Made by a program: the position numbers and the translations under genes. The notes beneath the pieces are model-generated. The model saw only the letters and a list, made by a program, of their open reading frames with translations. It made no database searches and was not told where the DNA came from. From Bacteroidales bacterium (GTDB taxonomy: Bacteria > Bacteroidota > Bacteroidia > Bacteroidales > UBA4417): a stretch of 64,000 nucleotides of DNA. The DNA lies in assembly GCA_016707705.1 (NCBI GenBank), contig JADJHD010000001.1:1-64000 (forward strand), written 5' to 3'. This document shows positions 17,438 to 27,688 of this stretch, piece after piece. How positions within the stretch are numbered: position 1 is the first letter of the stretch; each line of letters opens with the position of its first letter.

Positions 17438-18700
17438 ATGAAAACCAGAATATTCATAACATTTTTATTGCTGACAGCCCTTGGATTTTTCAGCAGCTGT
17501 GAAAAAAAGGAAGATAATCCGGATAACGGAAATACTGATTCCACAGGAGGTTTTAACGCAGTATTGTTTCCCGGAAACGGATGGAAGTCAATTGCAAGAA
17601 TACACGCCAAAAATACTGCCGCAACCGGTTATCAATGGTATGATGTTACGGCCTGTGGACTTTCAATCGACTACAGCGATGTGCTGCACTTCATTCTCGT
17701 CGATGCTAAGCAGAGTCAGCAGGATGTCTGGAATACATGGTATGAGGGAACTGTGAACCTTTCAAGTGGAGATAAGCTCTTAACCAAACTTGACAGCTAT
17801 CAAAAGGACAGGTTTTACTTTTACAAACCCGGAACTCCTGAGTTATATTCATCAGGCACCAATGAGTTTCAGGGACCTTATCAGAGCTATACCAATTCAC
17901 ATCCTTCTGCAGTAAGCTACACTGGGACTCCAACTGTGGATAAGGCAGGGAATATTATGACCTACAGAACGCTAACCGGTGTTGGGACAGAAGACTTTAT
18001 CTTTTACAGGAAGGCAGGAAGCAGCGTGGACAGCATGTTTACTGACGGATCCCAGTCAATCATCTTATCAGGATTTTATCCGGCTCTGATGAATAATGGC
18101 AGGATTTACAATCTGGTGAAACTGGACAGAACTGTATACCTGCAAAGGGCTGAGGCCGGGGATTATCAGCACAACCAGAGAGGTTATCTTAAAACGATCG
18201 CGAGCATTGAATGTCCTGATTTCCTGGATAATATCTCTACCAGTTACCTGGCAAGAGTGAGTCCCGACCGGAGATTTATCTATTACTGGGTGATTGAAAG
18301 CTACTCTTCACCTGTAAAGGGATGGTTTTTCAAGTTCGATGTGAATACTGAAACCCTTACAAAGGTGTATGATAATATCGATATCATAGCTGGCTTTGTT
18401 GCCGATGGAACCGGTGCCAGCCGTACCTCAGCAATTGCAGATGACGGTACATTGTATATAGGAGGATTTGAAGACCCGAACGCATCCCGACCAAAAGCCA
18501 AAATTTTTAGGGTTCCGGCCGATGGAACTGCGGTTACCGCCGAACTATACAAGAGTTCAAACCTTCTGCAGGCCGACAGCTATGGAAATCAGTACCGGAT
18601 TAATACCCTTCAATACCTGAACGGGAAAGTATACTTTACTGTCCAGTCCGGACTTATGCCTTATGAAAATCCCCAGATAGACATCATCACTGAAGAATAG
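17438..18700 (+). CDS. Uncharacterised lipoprotein with propeller-like repeats
   Basis: 420 residues. Lipoprotein signal ends in GFFSSC (Cys21), then an acidic linker EKKEDNPDNGNTDSTGG typical of surface-exported Bacteroidota lipoproteins. The body has repeated beta-rich stretches (RVSPDRRFIYYWVIES, WFFKFDVNTETLTKVYD, SAIADDGTLYIGGFED, AKIFRVPADGTAVTAELY) that look like blades of a beta-propeller. I do not recognise a named family. The next gene starts 18 bp downstream and is also a lipoprotein, so the two are likely co-transcribed. Confidence 0.65.
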   Translation: MKTRIFITFLLLTALGFFSSCEKKEDNPDNGNTDSTGGFNAVLFPGNGWKSIARIHAKNTAATGYQWYDVTACGLSIDYSDVLHFILVDAKQSQQDVWNTWYEGTVNLSSGDKLLTKLDSYQKDRFYFYKPGTPELYSSGTNEFQGPYQSYTNSHPSAVSYTGTPTVDKAGNIMTYRTLTGVGTEDFIFYRKAGSSVDSMFTDGSQSIILSGFYPALMNNGRIYNLVKLDRTVYLQRAEAGDYQHNQRGYLKTIASIECPDFLDNISTSYLARVSPDRRFIYYWVIESYSSPVKGWFFKFDVNTETLTKVYDNIDIIAGFVADGTGASRTSAIADDGTLYIGGFEDPNASRPKAKIFRVPADGTAVTAELYKSSNLLQADSYGNQYRINTLQYLNGKVYFTVQSGLMPYENPQIDIITEE

Positions 18701-18718
18701 TTTCAATTAAGCAATACT

Positions 18719-19495
18719 ATGAAAATCAATAGATTCCGCTACATAATACTAGTTTTGGGGATTTTCATTTCCCTGATGCAATCAGGTTGCAAGAAAGCAA
18801 ACGATTCAGATTCCACAGCTTTTTCAATTAAATTTCTGGATCAATCAACAGATGCTGAGTTACCTACAGATACAACAATCATTTCCTCCGACCTGTCATT
18901 TAGTTGCAAGGCATTGATTGCTCCAACGGAAAAGGTAAACCTGATTTACTTAAGAATCTGGCTTGATTATACCAAGGCCGTTGAATATGCCTACACACCA
19001 ACAAAGGGAGCTGATTTGGGTTATGAGATTGACCCTGTTTCCTACGATTTCCACTACTCCGATCTGGCCGGTATTATCAATTATGTGACGATTCAGGTAG
19101 AAGCTGAGGATATCGATGGAACCAGGCATGAATCTCATCTTGCATTTAAGATTCAGCCTGTTAATTTCCCATTTCTTTTCAGGTTTTATGACTTCAGATT
19201 TTCAGATACTGCATCAGCAGGCGAAACCGTAACCATGAGGCCGTTCTTTGTTCCTACTACTGTGAATCAGACTATTAAGTCGATGAAAGTTTTCCGAAAA
19301 ACTGGTTCTGCAGCTGAAGAACTTGTGAATACCTATTCAGCTACTGATTTCTATTATTACCAGACCGGATTTCTGAGGGAATATAATTTCCAGGTACCAG
19401 CTTTGCCTGCGGGAACAAGGGTTGTCCATAGGTTTGAGTTAGAGTCTTCTGATGGAATGCGGCATGTTATTCAGCATGTGATGCTCGTGGAATAG
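18719..19495 (+). CDS. Uncharacterised lipoprotein, two Ig-like domains
   Basis: 258 residues. Signal ends in LMQSGC (Cys24). Two beta-sandwich-like halves are visible: about 30-150 (DTTIISSDLSFSCKALI, TIQVEAEDIDGTRHES) and about 155-258 (FRFSDTASAGETVTM, YNFQVPALPAGTRVV, FELESSDGMRH). The pattern of attachment to the outer membrane plus Ig-like folds suggests a surface adhesion or binding role; no family is recognised. It is 18 bp after another lipoprotein and 44 bp before a small exported protein. Confidence 0.65.
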   Translation: MKINRFRYIILVLGIFISLMQSGCKKANDSDSTAFSIKFLDQSTDAELPTDTTIISSDLSFSCKALIAPTEKVNLIYLRIWLDYTKAVEYAYTPTKGADLGYEIDPVSYDFHYSDLAGIINYVTIQVEAEDIDGTRHESHLAFKIQPVNFPFLFRFYDFRFSDTASAGETVTMRPFFVPTTVNQTIKSMKVFRKTGSAAEELVNTYSATDFYYYQTGFLREYNFQVPALPAGTRVVHRFELESSDGMRHVIQHVMLVE

Positions 19496-19539
19496 AAAGT
19501 ACTAAAAAAATAGATCAATAACCACATAATCAATCGAAT

Positions 19540-19986
19540 ATGAAAACAATCTCCGGATTAATACTGTTTGCCTGCATATTGCTTCTGACTTCTGGCAGGC
19601 TCGAAGCCCAAAATATGAGAGAGGGTGACAATGTAATTGACTGTCTTGGTAAATCAGTTGATTCTGATCTAGTGAATCTTCTGATGAGTGCTTACAAGAT
19701 GAAGGATGATATTCCGGGCGTGAAAGCCGGTAAAGGTCTGACCTTTTATGCTCCAAGCGGATATGTGCAGCGCATTACCTTTCAGAACAACAAGATGTAC
19801 GGGCATTTTGCCGGTAATCTCCCTTTTGGTCTAAGCTTGAATGACAATATCAAGGACCTCAGGCAGAAATTCCCGAAGGCCACTGAAACTGAAGATTATT
19901 TCAAGTTTTACAGTGGTAAATGCTCAGTTGAGATCAAGTTTACATCTGCAAAGAAAAAGAGTATCGAATTTGTCTCAGTTCTATAA
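19540..19986 (+). CDS. Small uncharacterised exported protein
   Basis: 148 residues with a signal peptide ending LEAQ. The mature part is about 125 residues (MREGDNVIDCLGKSVDSDLV, GKGLTFYAPSGYVQRITFQN, FGLSLNDNIKDLRQKFPKA). The phrase G-L-S-L-x-D-x-x-x-x-L-R-x-K-F-P is reminiscent of small secreted proteins whose beta-strands predict a folded single domain. No function can be assigned. It lies 9 bp before another exported protein, so the pair is probably translated from one mRNA. Confidence 0.6.
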   Translation: MKTISGLILFACILLLTSGRLEAQNMREGDNVIDCLGKSVDSDLVNLLMSAYKMKDDIPGVKAGKGLTFYAPSGYVQRITFQNNKMYGHFAGNLPFGLSLNDNIKDLRQKFPKATETEDYFKFYSGKCSVEIKFTSAKKKSIEFVSVL

Positions 19987-19995
19987 CCGGGAAAT

Positions 19996-20613
19996 ATGGG
20001 TAAGTTAAGTCTGTTTATAGTTGCCTTCATCCTGACCGGATTTCAGGCAGTAGCGCAGGTAAACTACTGCGAGATATTCTTCAATGCTTTCAATTCAGCA
20101 GGGCAGGGCTTTCCTTCTTTCAGGCCTGGCAGTGTGGATAGCACAATCAGTAGGTTTGATGTGGATCAGGAACTTCTCAAGCCCTATGGATTCCGTAGTG
20201 GCTGGGCAAACAGAAATTCCGGGCAAAACTCCCTGAAATTTCCTGGGCATGTTTATTCAGTATGGGAGTTGAAACTGAATTCCAATATGATCAATGCAGG
20301 TGAAATGAGTATGGCAGAGGCAATTGACAGATTGCGTCCTGAGTTTGAAAGTAAGGCAGTTTCGTTTTATGAATCCTGTTTTAAGCAATTGATGATGAGT
20401 GAAATGTATTCCATTACAATTGAATATTCTGATGATATTTACGGATATATTTTCTATCCCAAAGAGATTAATCTTGAAACAGGTCTCAACTATGAAAAGG
20501 CATTGGAATTACTGGATGAAGCATTCTATATTAAGGCAGTACTTAGTAAAAGTGTCCTGGTAAACAGCTATTACATCAGCTACACTGTGCATGGGGTTCA
20601 ATATTCATATTAA
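19996..20613 (+). CDS. Uncharacterised exported protein
   Basis: 205 residues. Signal peptide ends at AVAQ; the mature protein begins VNYCEIFFNAFNS. It contains two cysteines (about 24 and 128) that could form a disulfide, and mixed alpha/beta sequence (MSMAEAIDRLRPEFESKAV, KALELLDEAFYIKAVLSK). No known family is recognised. It closes the run of exported proteins and is convergent with a response regulator 47 bp away. Confidence 0.6.
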   Translation: MGKLSLFIVAFILTGFQAVAQVNYCEIFFNAFNSAGQGFPSFRPGSVDSTISRFDVDQELLKPYGFRSGWANRNSGQNSLKFPGHVYSVWELKLNSNMINAGEMSMAEAIDRLRPEFESKAVSFYESCFKQLMMSEMYSITIEYSDDIYGYIFYPKEINLETGLNYEKALELLDEAFYIKAVLSKSVLVNSYYISYTVHGVQYSY

Positions 20614-20660
20614 TTTTAGGAAGATTTTTCTATCTTACTCCTGCCACTTTGAAAGAGTGC

Positions 20661-21308
20661 TTAATTTTTATTGTACCAATTCACGAGCTCAACACGGGAA
20701 CTTAGCTGGAGTTTGAGGTAGATATTTTCGATATGTTTTTTGACTGTTGAGGGACTAATAAAAAGCTTTTCTGCGATATCCTGGTTGCGTAATCCCTGAA
20801 CCAACTGTTCCAGAATCTCAATCTCACGTTTAGTGAGCTGTTCGTCAGTATTCAGCAGGAGATCTGCCTTGCTTTCCGGTTTATAACCCATCATCAGCAT
20901 TTTGAGGGATTTCGCAGCTATAATTGCCGACATGGGTGCTCCTCCGTCAATCACCTCTTCAAAAGCAGCCAGCATTTTTCCGAGCTTCTCATCCTTGAGC
21001 AAATACCCTGTTGCTCCGGCTTTTATGGCATTGAATATTTTTTCCTCAGTCTCAAATACTGTTAGCATGATGATCTTGATAGCCGGAAAAGCCTGCCTGA
21101 TTCTGAAAGTGGTTTCTATACCATCCATATCCGGCATTTCAATATCCATCAGGATAATTTCAGGGTGAATATGATTCTTCTGGAGCCATTCCAGCCCTTT
21201 GCGTCCGCGATCTTCCACAAACAGGATTTCCATACCATCAACCAGCTGGAGCTTTTGAACCAGCTGACGGGCAAGCTTGATGTTATCATCAATGATTCCT
21301 ATTTTCAT
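20661..21308 (-). CDS. NarL/LuxR-type response regulator
   Basis: 215 residues. A receiver domain (about 1-120) contains the acidic pocket IIDDN, the phospho-acceptor Asp in IILMDIEMPDMDG, the Thr of MLTV and the Lys of LLKDEK. A LuxR-type HTH follows (about 150-212: LTKREIEILEQLVQGLRNQ, IAEKLFISPSTVKKHIENI). It is transcribed just after the sensor kinase gene, 47 bp downstream, and is presumably its partner. It would act as a DNA-binding activator. The gene is intact although the kinase is frameshifted. Confidence 0.9.
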   Translation of the reverse strand: MKIGIIDDNIKLARQLVQKLQLVDGMEILFVEDRGRKGLEWLQKNHIHPEIILMDIEMPDMDGIETTFRIRQAFPAIKIIMLTVFETEEKIFNAIKAGATGYLLKDEKLGKMLAAFEEVIDGGAPMSAIIAAKSLKMLMMGYKPESKADLLLNTDEQLTKREIEILEQLVQGLRNQDIAEKLFISPSTVKKHIENIYLKLQLSSRVELVNWYNKN

Positions 21309-21355
21309 ATCATGGACTTATTGAGCAAACTTAGTCGAAAGAACAGCATTTTTCA

Positions 21356-24323
21356 TCAGCCGTTCAGCCTATTTTTGGGTATGCATAAAATGACTCTGGT
21401 TCCTGATGGTTTGTTCTCCCTGATTTCAAGTTTGGCATGCACATCATCAGCTCTTTGCTTCATGGAACTCAGGCCATGACCCTCAGTATTTTGGGTCTTA
21501 ATTCCACTTCCATTATCAGAAATTTCAATTAAAAGCTCTTTGTCGTTGAATTCAACACGGACTTTTACCTGACTGGCATTCGCATGCTTCAGGATGTTAT
21601 GAACGGCTTCCTGCATTATTCTGAAAAGGTTCAATCCTACAATCGGGTCAATACTGCTGTTCGCCTTGATTTCATTATCAACAATGCATTGAATGTCCTG
21701 TTTGTTATCCAATATTCTGTAAAACCATTTCTCGAATTGAACCAGCAATCCTTCAATGGTCATTGATCCTGGAGCAAGTGCCCATATTGAATCCCTTAGC
21801 TGCTGCATGCTTTCCCTAGCTGCCAGTTGCAGTTTATTGAGATTGGCGGGCAGTTCTTCGAGCTTGTCGAACTCTAGCATCATTTCGGAAGTCTCAAGAC
21901 CCGAAATCAGGTAGGTAAGCTGACTTCCCAGATTGTCATGAAGTTCGCGGGAAATGCGGGTACGCTCAACAGCAATTTTTCGCTCAGCATCCAGTTTCTG
22001 CAGTTTCCAGCGTAATCGCACCCAGGAGAGATAGCGAACAATCAGGAAGATAATTCCCAAAGCAAGAATGCCGGCCATAATTCTGAACCAGGCGGTCTGC
22101 CAGAACCTGGCTTCTACCAGAACCGGAATCACAAGCTCTTTTGCATTAATAAAGCCGGTTTCATCAACAACTCTTACATGAAGGATGTACTTTCCGGGAG
22201 GCAGGTAATTATAGGAAATCTGGTTCTGTCCTTTTGGGAGACGATGATATTCTTCATCAACACCTTCGAGCCAATGCTCAAACAAAGGGAGCTGCCCGGG
22301 CAGGCAATTTTTTAGCAGAATTGTCAGATCCAGAGACTGCTTGCCAGCTGGGATAACCAATTCATTAACTGAGGTGTTTCCTGACAGAAGCTGCAATTCT
22401 GTTTTATTCTGAAAGGCATCCTCCAGATCTGCGTTTTTAATTATCAGCATCCCTTTTTCACCGGCAGTAAAAATGTATTCATCATCACGATAAAAGGCCA
22501 TCTGATTAAAATCGTTAAAGGGCAGTATGTTGGATCGATTCAGAACCACAGAACTTCCATCTTTCAAATTCAGCAGGCATAGTCCGTTGGAAGTGGTCAG
22601 CAACATCTTGTCTTTCGAAAATTGCATAATACCGTATATATTCACCGGATTTGTGGAAAGGGGAATAGATTTGAACCTTTGGGCTCTAGTATCAAAGGAG
22701 CAGAGTCCTCCGCCCATGGTTGCGAGGTATACAATGTCATTCTTTCCGGGCTTGATATCCAGAATTACATTGCTGCAAATTGCATTGGCAGAATCATTGG
22801 AACTTGAATAGGAATGAAGCAACTCAAGCTTACTGTTGAAGATTTTCAACCCCATTCCTGTTCCAATCCATAAATTCCCATTTCCTTCCTCATAGCTGCT
22901 CATGATATTATCGAAACTGGTCAACTTGGGATCAAATTGAATGATGCTTTCAGTGGAAGGCTGATAAATCAAAGGATCCACACTGGTAAGTACCAGAATA
23001 TTCCCATTTGAGAGTTTTCGGAATCCATAGAAAAAGTCAGTTTTAATGGAATTGTTAATAAGATGATGGGGCTTGAATTTCAAAGTCTTCTTATTCCATA
23101 TCCAGCAACCTCTTCCATAGGATGATACCAGATATTCATCTTGATTGAGGTCTAAAACACAGCCAACGGGGAATTTCTTTTCTCCATCAGGACGATATAA
23201 TTTTCGGTCAAGGATTTTTCCGTTCACAAGCCTGCCAATGACTATTCCGTAGGAAGTCCCAATAAATATTTTATTATCCTCTTTAAATCGCTTGAAAAAC
23301 CAGATTGATCCTCCTCCAAGGGATTCATTGCTCATGTAACCAATCCGCGATTGCTGGGGTGACATGTAACTAAGTCCGGAACCATCGCCGCCAGCCCATA
23401 GGTTGCCTGAAGGATCCTTGTAAAAACCATTTACTGAATTGGAGCCAATTGTGTATTTATCACCCTGTTCTGAGGTATATCGGCTTAAGGATGTGTCAGA
23501 AAGAGAATGCAAAACACTGTTTCTGTTCTCATCGAAAAACCAGATCGTGCCATTGGCATCCGAACCCAGCAAGTGCCTTGAATTATAGTGGAACTTAGCA
23601 TCATAGGGTATTTTCTCAGATTTCGTCCAGAAAGGATTCAGTTTATAAACCCCATCCTCCCGGCAACTAATCCAGACCTGATCCCTTTCTGACCAGTTGG
23701 CATCAAGTAAAAGTGAATCGGTGGCAATGATTGTCTCTACATGATCCTACATATGAATAAAGGTTTCTCTGAGCGGCATAGTAAATCACTCCATCACGCG
23801 CAATCCTGAAATCCATCACTCCCGAACAAGGAATTGAATCTATTAGCCTCAGGTTTCCATTTCGACTGTCGAGCAAAATGAAACCAGCATGGGTGTAGCA
23901 TACCATCATACTGCTGTCATAGCTGAAAATCATCTTGTTGACACCGGCGTAGAACGTTTGGGTATTTTTAAATATAAGCAAGGATTCATCCTTAAGGGAG
24001 TAACGAACAAGCGCATTTCGTGCACCGGCAAAAATGTAACTTCCGTCAGTAGTAATACAATTTATGAACGGGTTGATTTTGAGTGAGGCAGGGAAATCTA
24101 TCTTGTTGTAGTTGAGGCCATCAAAACGGTATAATCCTGAAGAGGTTCCGATAAACAACAAACCATTCGGAAGTCGCTGGAAACTTGTCACACTTGGATC
24201 AGGGACTCCATCTTCAACATCAAGGCTTCTCCAGAGCGGTTGTTGTGCCAATGCAGGACTTATTCCCTGAAATAACAGGAAACACAGGATTGCCAGTCGT
24301 TTTATAGGTTTCAAAAACTGCAT
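21356..24323 (-). pseudogene. Reporter-propeller sensor histidine kinase, split by one frameshift
   Basis: Two frames together make an almost complete protein of about 990 residues. The first frame (24323 to about 23745) starts with a signal peptide MQFLKPIKRLAILCFLLFQG and propeller repeats (LFIGTSSGLYRFDGLNY). At about 23738-23747 the frame changes: after YSYVG the reading continues in the other frame as HVETIIATDSLLLDANW and DQVWISCREDGVYKLNP. The second frame carries more propeller repeats, a Y_Y_Y domain (YNYLPPGKYILHVRV), one transmembrane helix, a HisKA_3 box with ISRELHDNLGSQLT and an HATPase domain (ISDNGSGI). It would sense a periplasmic ligand and phosphorylate the adjacent regulator. 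One missing or extra base explains everything, so sequence error is as likely as decay. Confidence 0.85.
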
Positions 24324-24409
24324 GCAACAAAAAGGGTAACCGGATATAAATCTGTATCTGGAATTGAAAGCTTTAATCAATTAACAATCAAAGGCGTACT
24401 TCGTTCAAA

Positions 24410-25597
24410 TCAATTAAAATCAGGGTAAAGAAGATATTTTTTTCTGATGCTTCTGAATTTTTCCAGATCGGGATTCCAGCTTTCGCGGATCGCTTTAGCA
24501 GAAAGTCCTTGCTGAATCTGCTTTTGAAGTACATCTGAGCCTGCAAGTTTATTAAAGTAGGGCAGGAAGAATTTATCACCAAGGTTTAGAGTCTGGTACA
24601 TGAAAATCAGCCAGCTAAGTTCAATCTTGCCGTTTTTTGAAAGGGAAGCTGCATTTGCTGAGAGATTGGTCCCAAAACATTCAACTCCCTCAAAGGGCGG
24701 GAACTCTGATACTCCCTTGATGCTCCTGGGTGTAAATTTGTATGAGCCCACCACATAATTGGGATGGCCTATGATTTCAAAGGGATAGTCCGTTCCGCGG
24801 CCTACACTTACCACGGTTCCTTCGAAGAAGCAAAGGGAAGGGTAGAGGTAGATGGAATTCATGGTTGGCAGGTTTGGGGAAGGTTTTACCGGAAGCATGT
24901 ATCTGCTTGAGTGAGTATAGGCCTGACAAGGAATTATCTTCAGATCACACTTGATTCCACCTTCAAGCCATTTTTCTCCATTAACCATATTAGCATATTC
25001 ACCTATGGTCATCCCATAAACTACAGGAACAGGATGCTTGCCAATGTAAGAACTGAATTCAGTGTCAAGAATGGGACCATCCACATAATAGCCATTGGGA
25101 TTGGGTCTGTCGAGGACAATCAGCGGGACTGAGTTTTCAGCACAGGCTTCCATGATATAGGTAAGTGTGGAAATGTAGGTATAGAAACGGCAGCCCACAT
25201 CCTGAATATCAAAAACCATGATATCTATACCCTTCATGTCATCCTTGCTTGGTTTATAATGTGATCCATAGAGCGAAATGACAGGTATCCCGGTAACAGG
25301 ATTCTTGCTGTTTTCTATCTTGGATCCGTCGGCGGCATCCCCTCTGAAACCATGCTCAGGACCGAATATTTTGCTGATAGTAATTCCTCTTGTAAGTAAG
25401 GTATCAACTAGATGTGAATTGGCAATAAGCGAGGTGTGATTTCCGACAAATCCTACTTTTTTACCCTTGAGTAAGGGAAGATAGGAGTCCATGCTGTAGC
25501 AGCCCGGCAAAACTGTGGCCGCCTTGTTTGACGATGACTGCGATTTGCAGGCAACTGCCATCATGAGCAGGGCAAGGAATATTATGGGAGATTTCAT
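24410..25597 (-). CDS. namZ: NamZ-type exo-beta-N-acetylmuramidase (DUF1343), lipoprotein
   Basis: 395 residues. Signal ends AVAC (Cys17). The DUF1343/NamZ Rossmann-like domain (about 45-250) shows KVGFVGNHTSL, ISKIFGPEHGFRGDAADG, GIPVISLYGSHYKPS, VFDIQDVGCRFYTYISTL and LDRPNPNG; the C-terminal domain contains PSPNLPTMNSIYLYPSLCFFEGT and SVGRGTDYPFE. The founding NamZ releases terminal MurNAc from peptidoglycan fragments (GH171). In Bacteroidota these proteins are usually outer-membrane-associated and serve cell-wall recycling. Complete with no defects. It is divergent from the permease at 25726. Confidence 0.9.
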   Translation of the reverse strand: MKSPIIFLALLMMAVACKSQSSSNKAATVLPGCYSMDSYLPLLKGKKVGFVGNHTSLIANSHLVDTLLTRGITISKIFGPEHGFRGDAADGSKIENSKNPVTGIPVISLYGSHYKPSKDDMKGIDIMVFDIQDVGCRFYTYISTLTYIMEACAENSVPLIVLDRPNPNGYYVDGPILDTEFSSYIGKHPVPVVYGMTIGEYANMVNGEKWLEGGIKCDLKIIPCQAYTHSSRYMLPVKPSPNLPTMNSIYLYPSLCFFEGTVVSVGRGTDYPFEIIGHPNYVVGSYKFTPRSIKGVSEFPPFEGVECFGTNLSANAASLSKNGKIELSWLIFMYQTLNLGDKFFLPYFNKLAGSDVLQKQIQQGLSAKAIRESWNPDLEKFRSIRKKYLLYPDFN

Positions 25598-25680
25598 GAG
25601 GGTGTTTTTAGTTTTTACTTGCAGACCGACTTTTCTTCAAAACAGATGCCAGAACCAATACAGATTGAGATGTTACATTA

Positions 25681-25711
25681 TTTACAGGCATTCAAGCTTT
25701 TGTTACCTTTG
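25681..25711 (+). promoter_or_regulatory. Promoter for the FtsX/LolE-like gene
   Basis: TACCTTTG at 25704-25711 fits TAnnTTTG, with TTTA at 25681-25684 nineteen bases upstream as an imperfect -33 element. The start of transcription would fall only about 7 nt before the GTG start codon, a near-leaderless arrangement. Confidence 0.5.
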
Positions 25712-25725
25712 CCAAAACAGTATAG

Positions 25726-26946
25726 GTGAACTACGAACTTTTCATAGCAAGGCATATGAGAGCAGGAGGGAAAGGTAAGCTTTCCGGGCCTGTGGTTCGC
25801 ATTTCAATTGTGAGCGTTGCTCTTGGACTGGCAGTGATGATACTTGCCATTGCCATAGTAACTGGTTTTCAGCAACAGATCAGGGATAAAATTACCGGAT
25901 TTGGAGCGCATATCCAAATTGCCAAGTTTGATTCCAATAATTCCTTCGAATATGCTCCTGTGAGCATGGAGCAGTCCTTTTACCCCTCGCTTGAAAAAGA
26001 GTATGGGGTTAAGCATATTCAGGTGTTTGCAACCAAGGCCGGAATTGTGCAAACTGATGAACAGATTCAGGGTGTTGTACTGAAAGGTGTTGGAAAGGAT
26101 TTCGACTGGAGCTTTTTTCGTGACAAAATGGTAGCCGGAAAGCCTTTTACAGTAGGGAAAGACGCTCCCTGCGACAGCGTGATTATCTCTCAAAAACTTG
26201 CTACAACTTTGAAATTGAAGAATGGCGATCCTGTAAGGACCTATTTCATTATCGATAATCAGGTAAGAGGCAGAAAGTTTTATATAAGCGGCATCTATAA
26301 TACCGGACTTGAAGATTTCGATAAACTCTATCTATTTGGCGATATTGCTCAGATTCAGAAGCTAAATGGCTGGGATTCGACCCAGGTTTCAGGTTTTGAA
26401 GTAATGGTTAAGCGTTTCGATGAATTGAATGCCATCAGTACGGAAGTATACAAGAATATTGGCTATGATCTGGATGCCAGAACGATCAGGGAGCTTTATC
26501 CGCAACTCTTCGACTGGCTAGACCTTCAGGATATGAATGTGGTAATTATACTGGTGCTGATGATCCTTGTTTCAGGAATCGCCATGATCTCAACATTGCT
26601 GATACTTATTCTCGAAAAGACCCGGATGATAGGAATATTGAAAGCACTGGGGGCGAGAAATTTCAGTATCAGACAAATTTTCCTTTATCAGGCTGTTTAT
26701 ATAATCGGAAGAGGATTGATCTGGGGCAATATTGCAGGATTGCTTATATGTTTTATTCAGATGCAATTTGGGATTTTCAAGTTGCCTGAAGAATCCTATT
26801 TCATGAGTACAGTGCCTATTCATCTAAGCCTCTGGCACCTGATTATGCTCAATGCTGGTACAATAATTACCTGTACTGCCATGCTCATCATTCCTTCAAT
26901 TGTGATTACCCGCATATCTCCGGTAAAGGCAATTCGCCTCGACTAA
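25726..26946 (+). CDS. FtsX/LolE-family ABC transporter permease (lipoprotein-release type)
   Basis: 406 residues from a GTG start (MNYELFIARHMRAGGKGKLSGPVVRISIVSVALG, seen in parts). One N-terminal transmembrane helix, a large periplasmic MacB-like domain (about 50-260: LKGVGKDFDW, YISGIYNTGLEDFD) and three C-terminal helices with EKTRMIGILKALGARNFSIR and ISPVKAIRLD. This is the LolC/E layout, which extracts lipoproteins from the inner membrane using a LolD ATPase encoded elsewhere. A general FtsX-type role cannot be excluded. The start is supported by the promoter and by MNYELFIA, a typical family N terminus. Confidence 0.85.
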   Translation: MNYELFIARHMRAGGKGKLSGPVVRISIVSVALGLAVMILAIAIVTGFQQQIRDKITGFGAHIQIAKFDSNNSFEYAPVSMEQSFYPSLEKEYGVKHIQVFATKAGIVQTDEQIQGVVLKGVGKDFDWSFFRDKMVAGKPFTVGKDAPCDSVIISQKLATTLKLKNGDPVRTYFIIDNQVRGRKFYISGIYNTGLEDFDKLYLFGDIAQIQKLNGWDSTQVSGFEVMVKRFDELNAISTEVYKNIGYDLDARTIRELYPQLFDWLDLQDMNVVIILVLMILVSGIAMISTLLILILEKTRMIGILKALGARNFSIRQIFLYQAVYIIGRGLIWGNIAGLLICFIQMQFGIFKLPEESYFMSTVPIHLSLWHLIMLNAGTIITCTAMLIIPSIVITRISPVKAIRLD

Positions 26947-27207
26947 AAGGAGGGTTTCTTGACTATTCTCAATAAATAATGTAATTTTAGGAATGGAAAG
27001 TACTGCCGGGAAAGGCAAGTATTCATTCTAAAATTTGTGGCTTTACGATAAATAAATTAGCCTTAATATTAATAAAGCACCAAGAATCCTTTAGATTAAT
27101 TTCTTGATAATTAATTCTTTGTGTTCTATTTTTTGATTACCATTGCCAATCGATTTCTAAACGATTCATACGTTGCGGAGACTACTAAATTCACCAATTC
27201 AGGCATT

Positions 27208-27669
27208 ATGACCATGTTCGATAAAAAAGGGATCATGCTGATTCCCGTACCGGCGAAAAAGCAAGCCGAAGGCAAGGAGCAGATTGTAATCAAGTCCTGC
27301 TACTGTCAGAATGGACACAGCCTCATCAGCAAGAGAGCCAGATTCAATGAATATGATGGAATCCTTTTGGGTATCAGAAGCAAGGATCAGATGTACCATA
27401 TTGCAGTTAGTCCGGTTTTTGGAGAGAAAATCAGGGTTAGTCTGGATATAGACCTTGTGGATGGCGAATTGCTTGATTTGGTTTGTCCGGAATGTGGAGT
27501 GAATCTGCCTGTTTATGCAGTTTGTGAATGCGGTGGAGTGCTGAAGGTGATGTTTCTCAGTCCGGATGCTGATTTCATGAATTGTGTTGGAGTATGCAAC
27601 AGGGTAGGATGCCGTCATTCGGAAATAAAAAATGAGGGCCAGTTAATGACCCTCATTGCGGGAGAATAA
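27208..27669 (+). CDS. Uncharacterised cysteine-rich (zinc-ribbon-like) protein
   Basis: 153 residues from the ATG at 27208; a longer frame from 27121 has no support. Several cysteine pairs suggest bound zinc: CYCQNGH, VCPECG, CECGG, and NCVGVCNRVGC near the C terminus. LGIRSKDQMYHIAVSPVFG and VSLDIDLVDGELLDLVCPE give strands between them. No named family is recognised. Predicted cytoplasmic (no signal or helices). Its last codons double as a terminator hairpin for the convergent gene (27626-27657). Confidence 0.65.
   Translation: MTMFDKKGIMLIPVPAKKQAEGKEQIVIKSCYCQNGHSLISKRARFNEYDGILLGIRSKDQMYHIAVSPVFGEKIRVSLDIDLVDGELLDLVCPECGVNLPVYAVCECGGVLKVMFLSPDADFMNCVGVCNRVGCRHSEIKNEGQLMTLIAGE
27626..27657 (-). 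terminator. Terminator for the CBM48 gene, inside the convergent coding region
   Basis: AATGAGGG (27631-27638) pairs with CCCTCATT (27650-27657); read on the minus strand it ends in a run of T (27632-27626). It lies 31 bp past the stop of the minus-strand gene and overlaps the final codons of the plus-strand gene. Confidence 0.7.
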
Positions 27670-27688
27670 TCCTTGTATTCTGCAGTAA

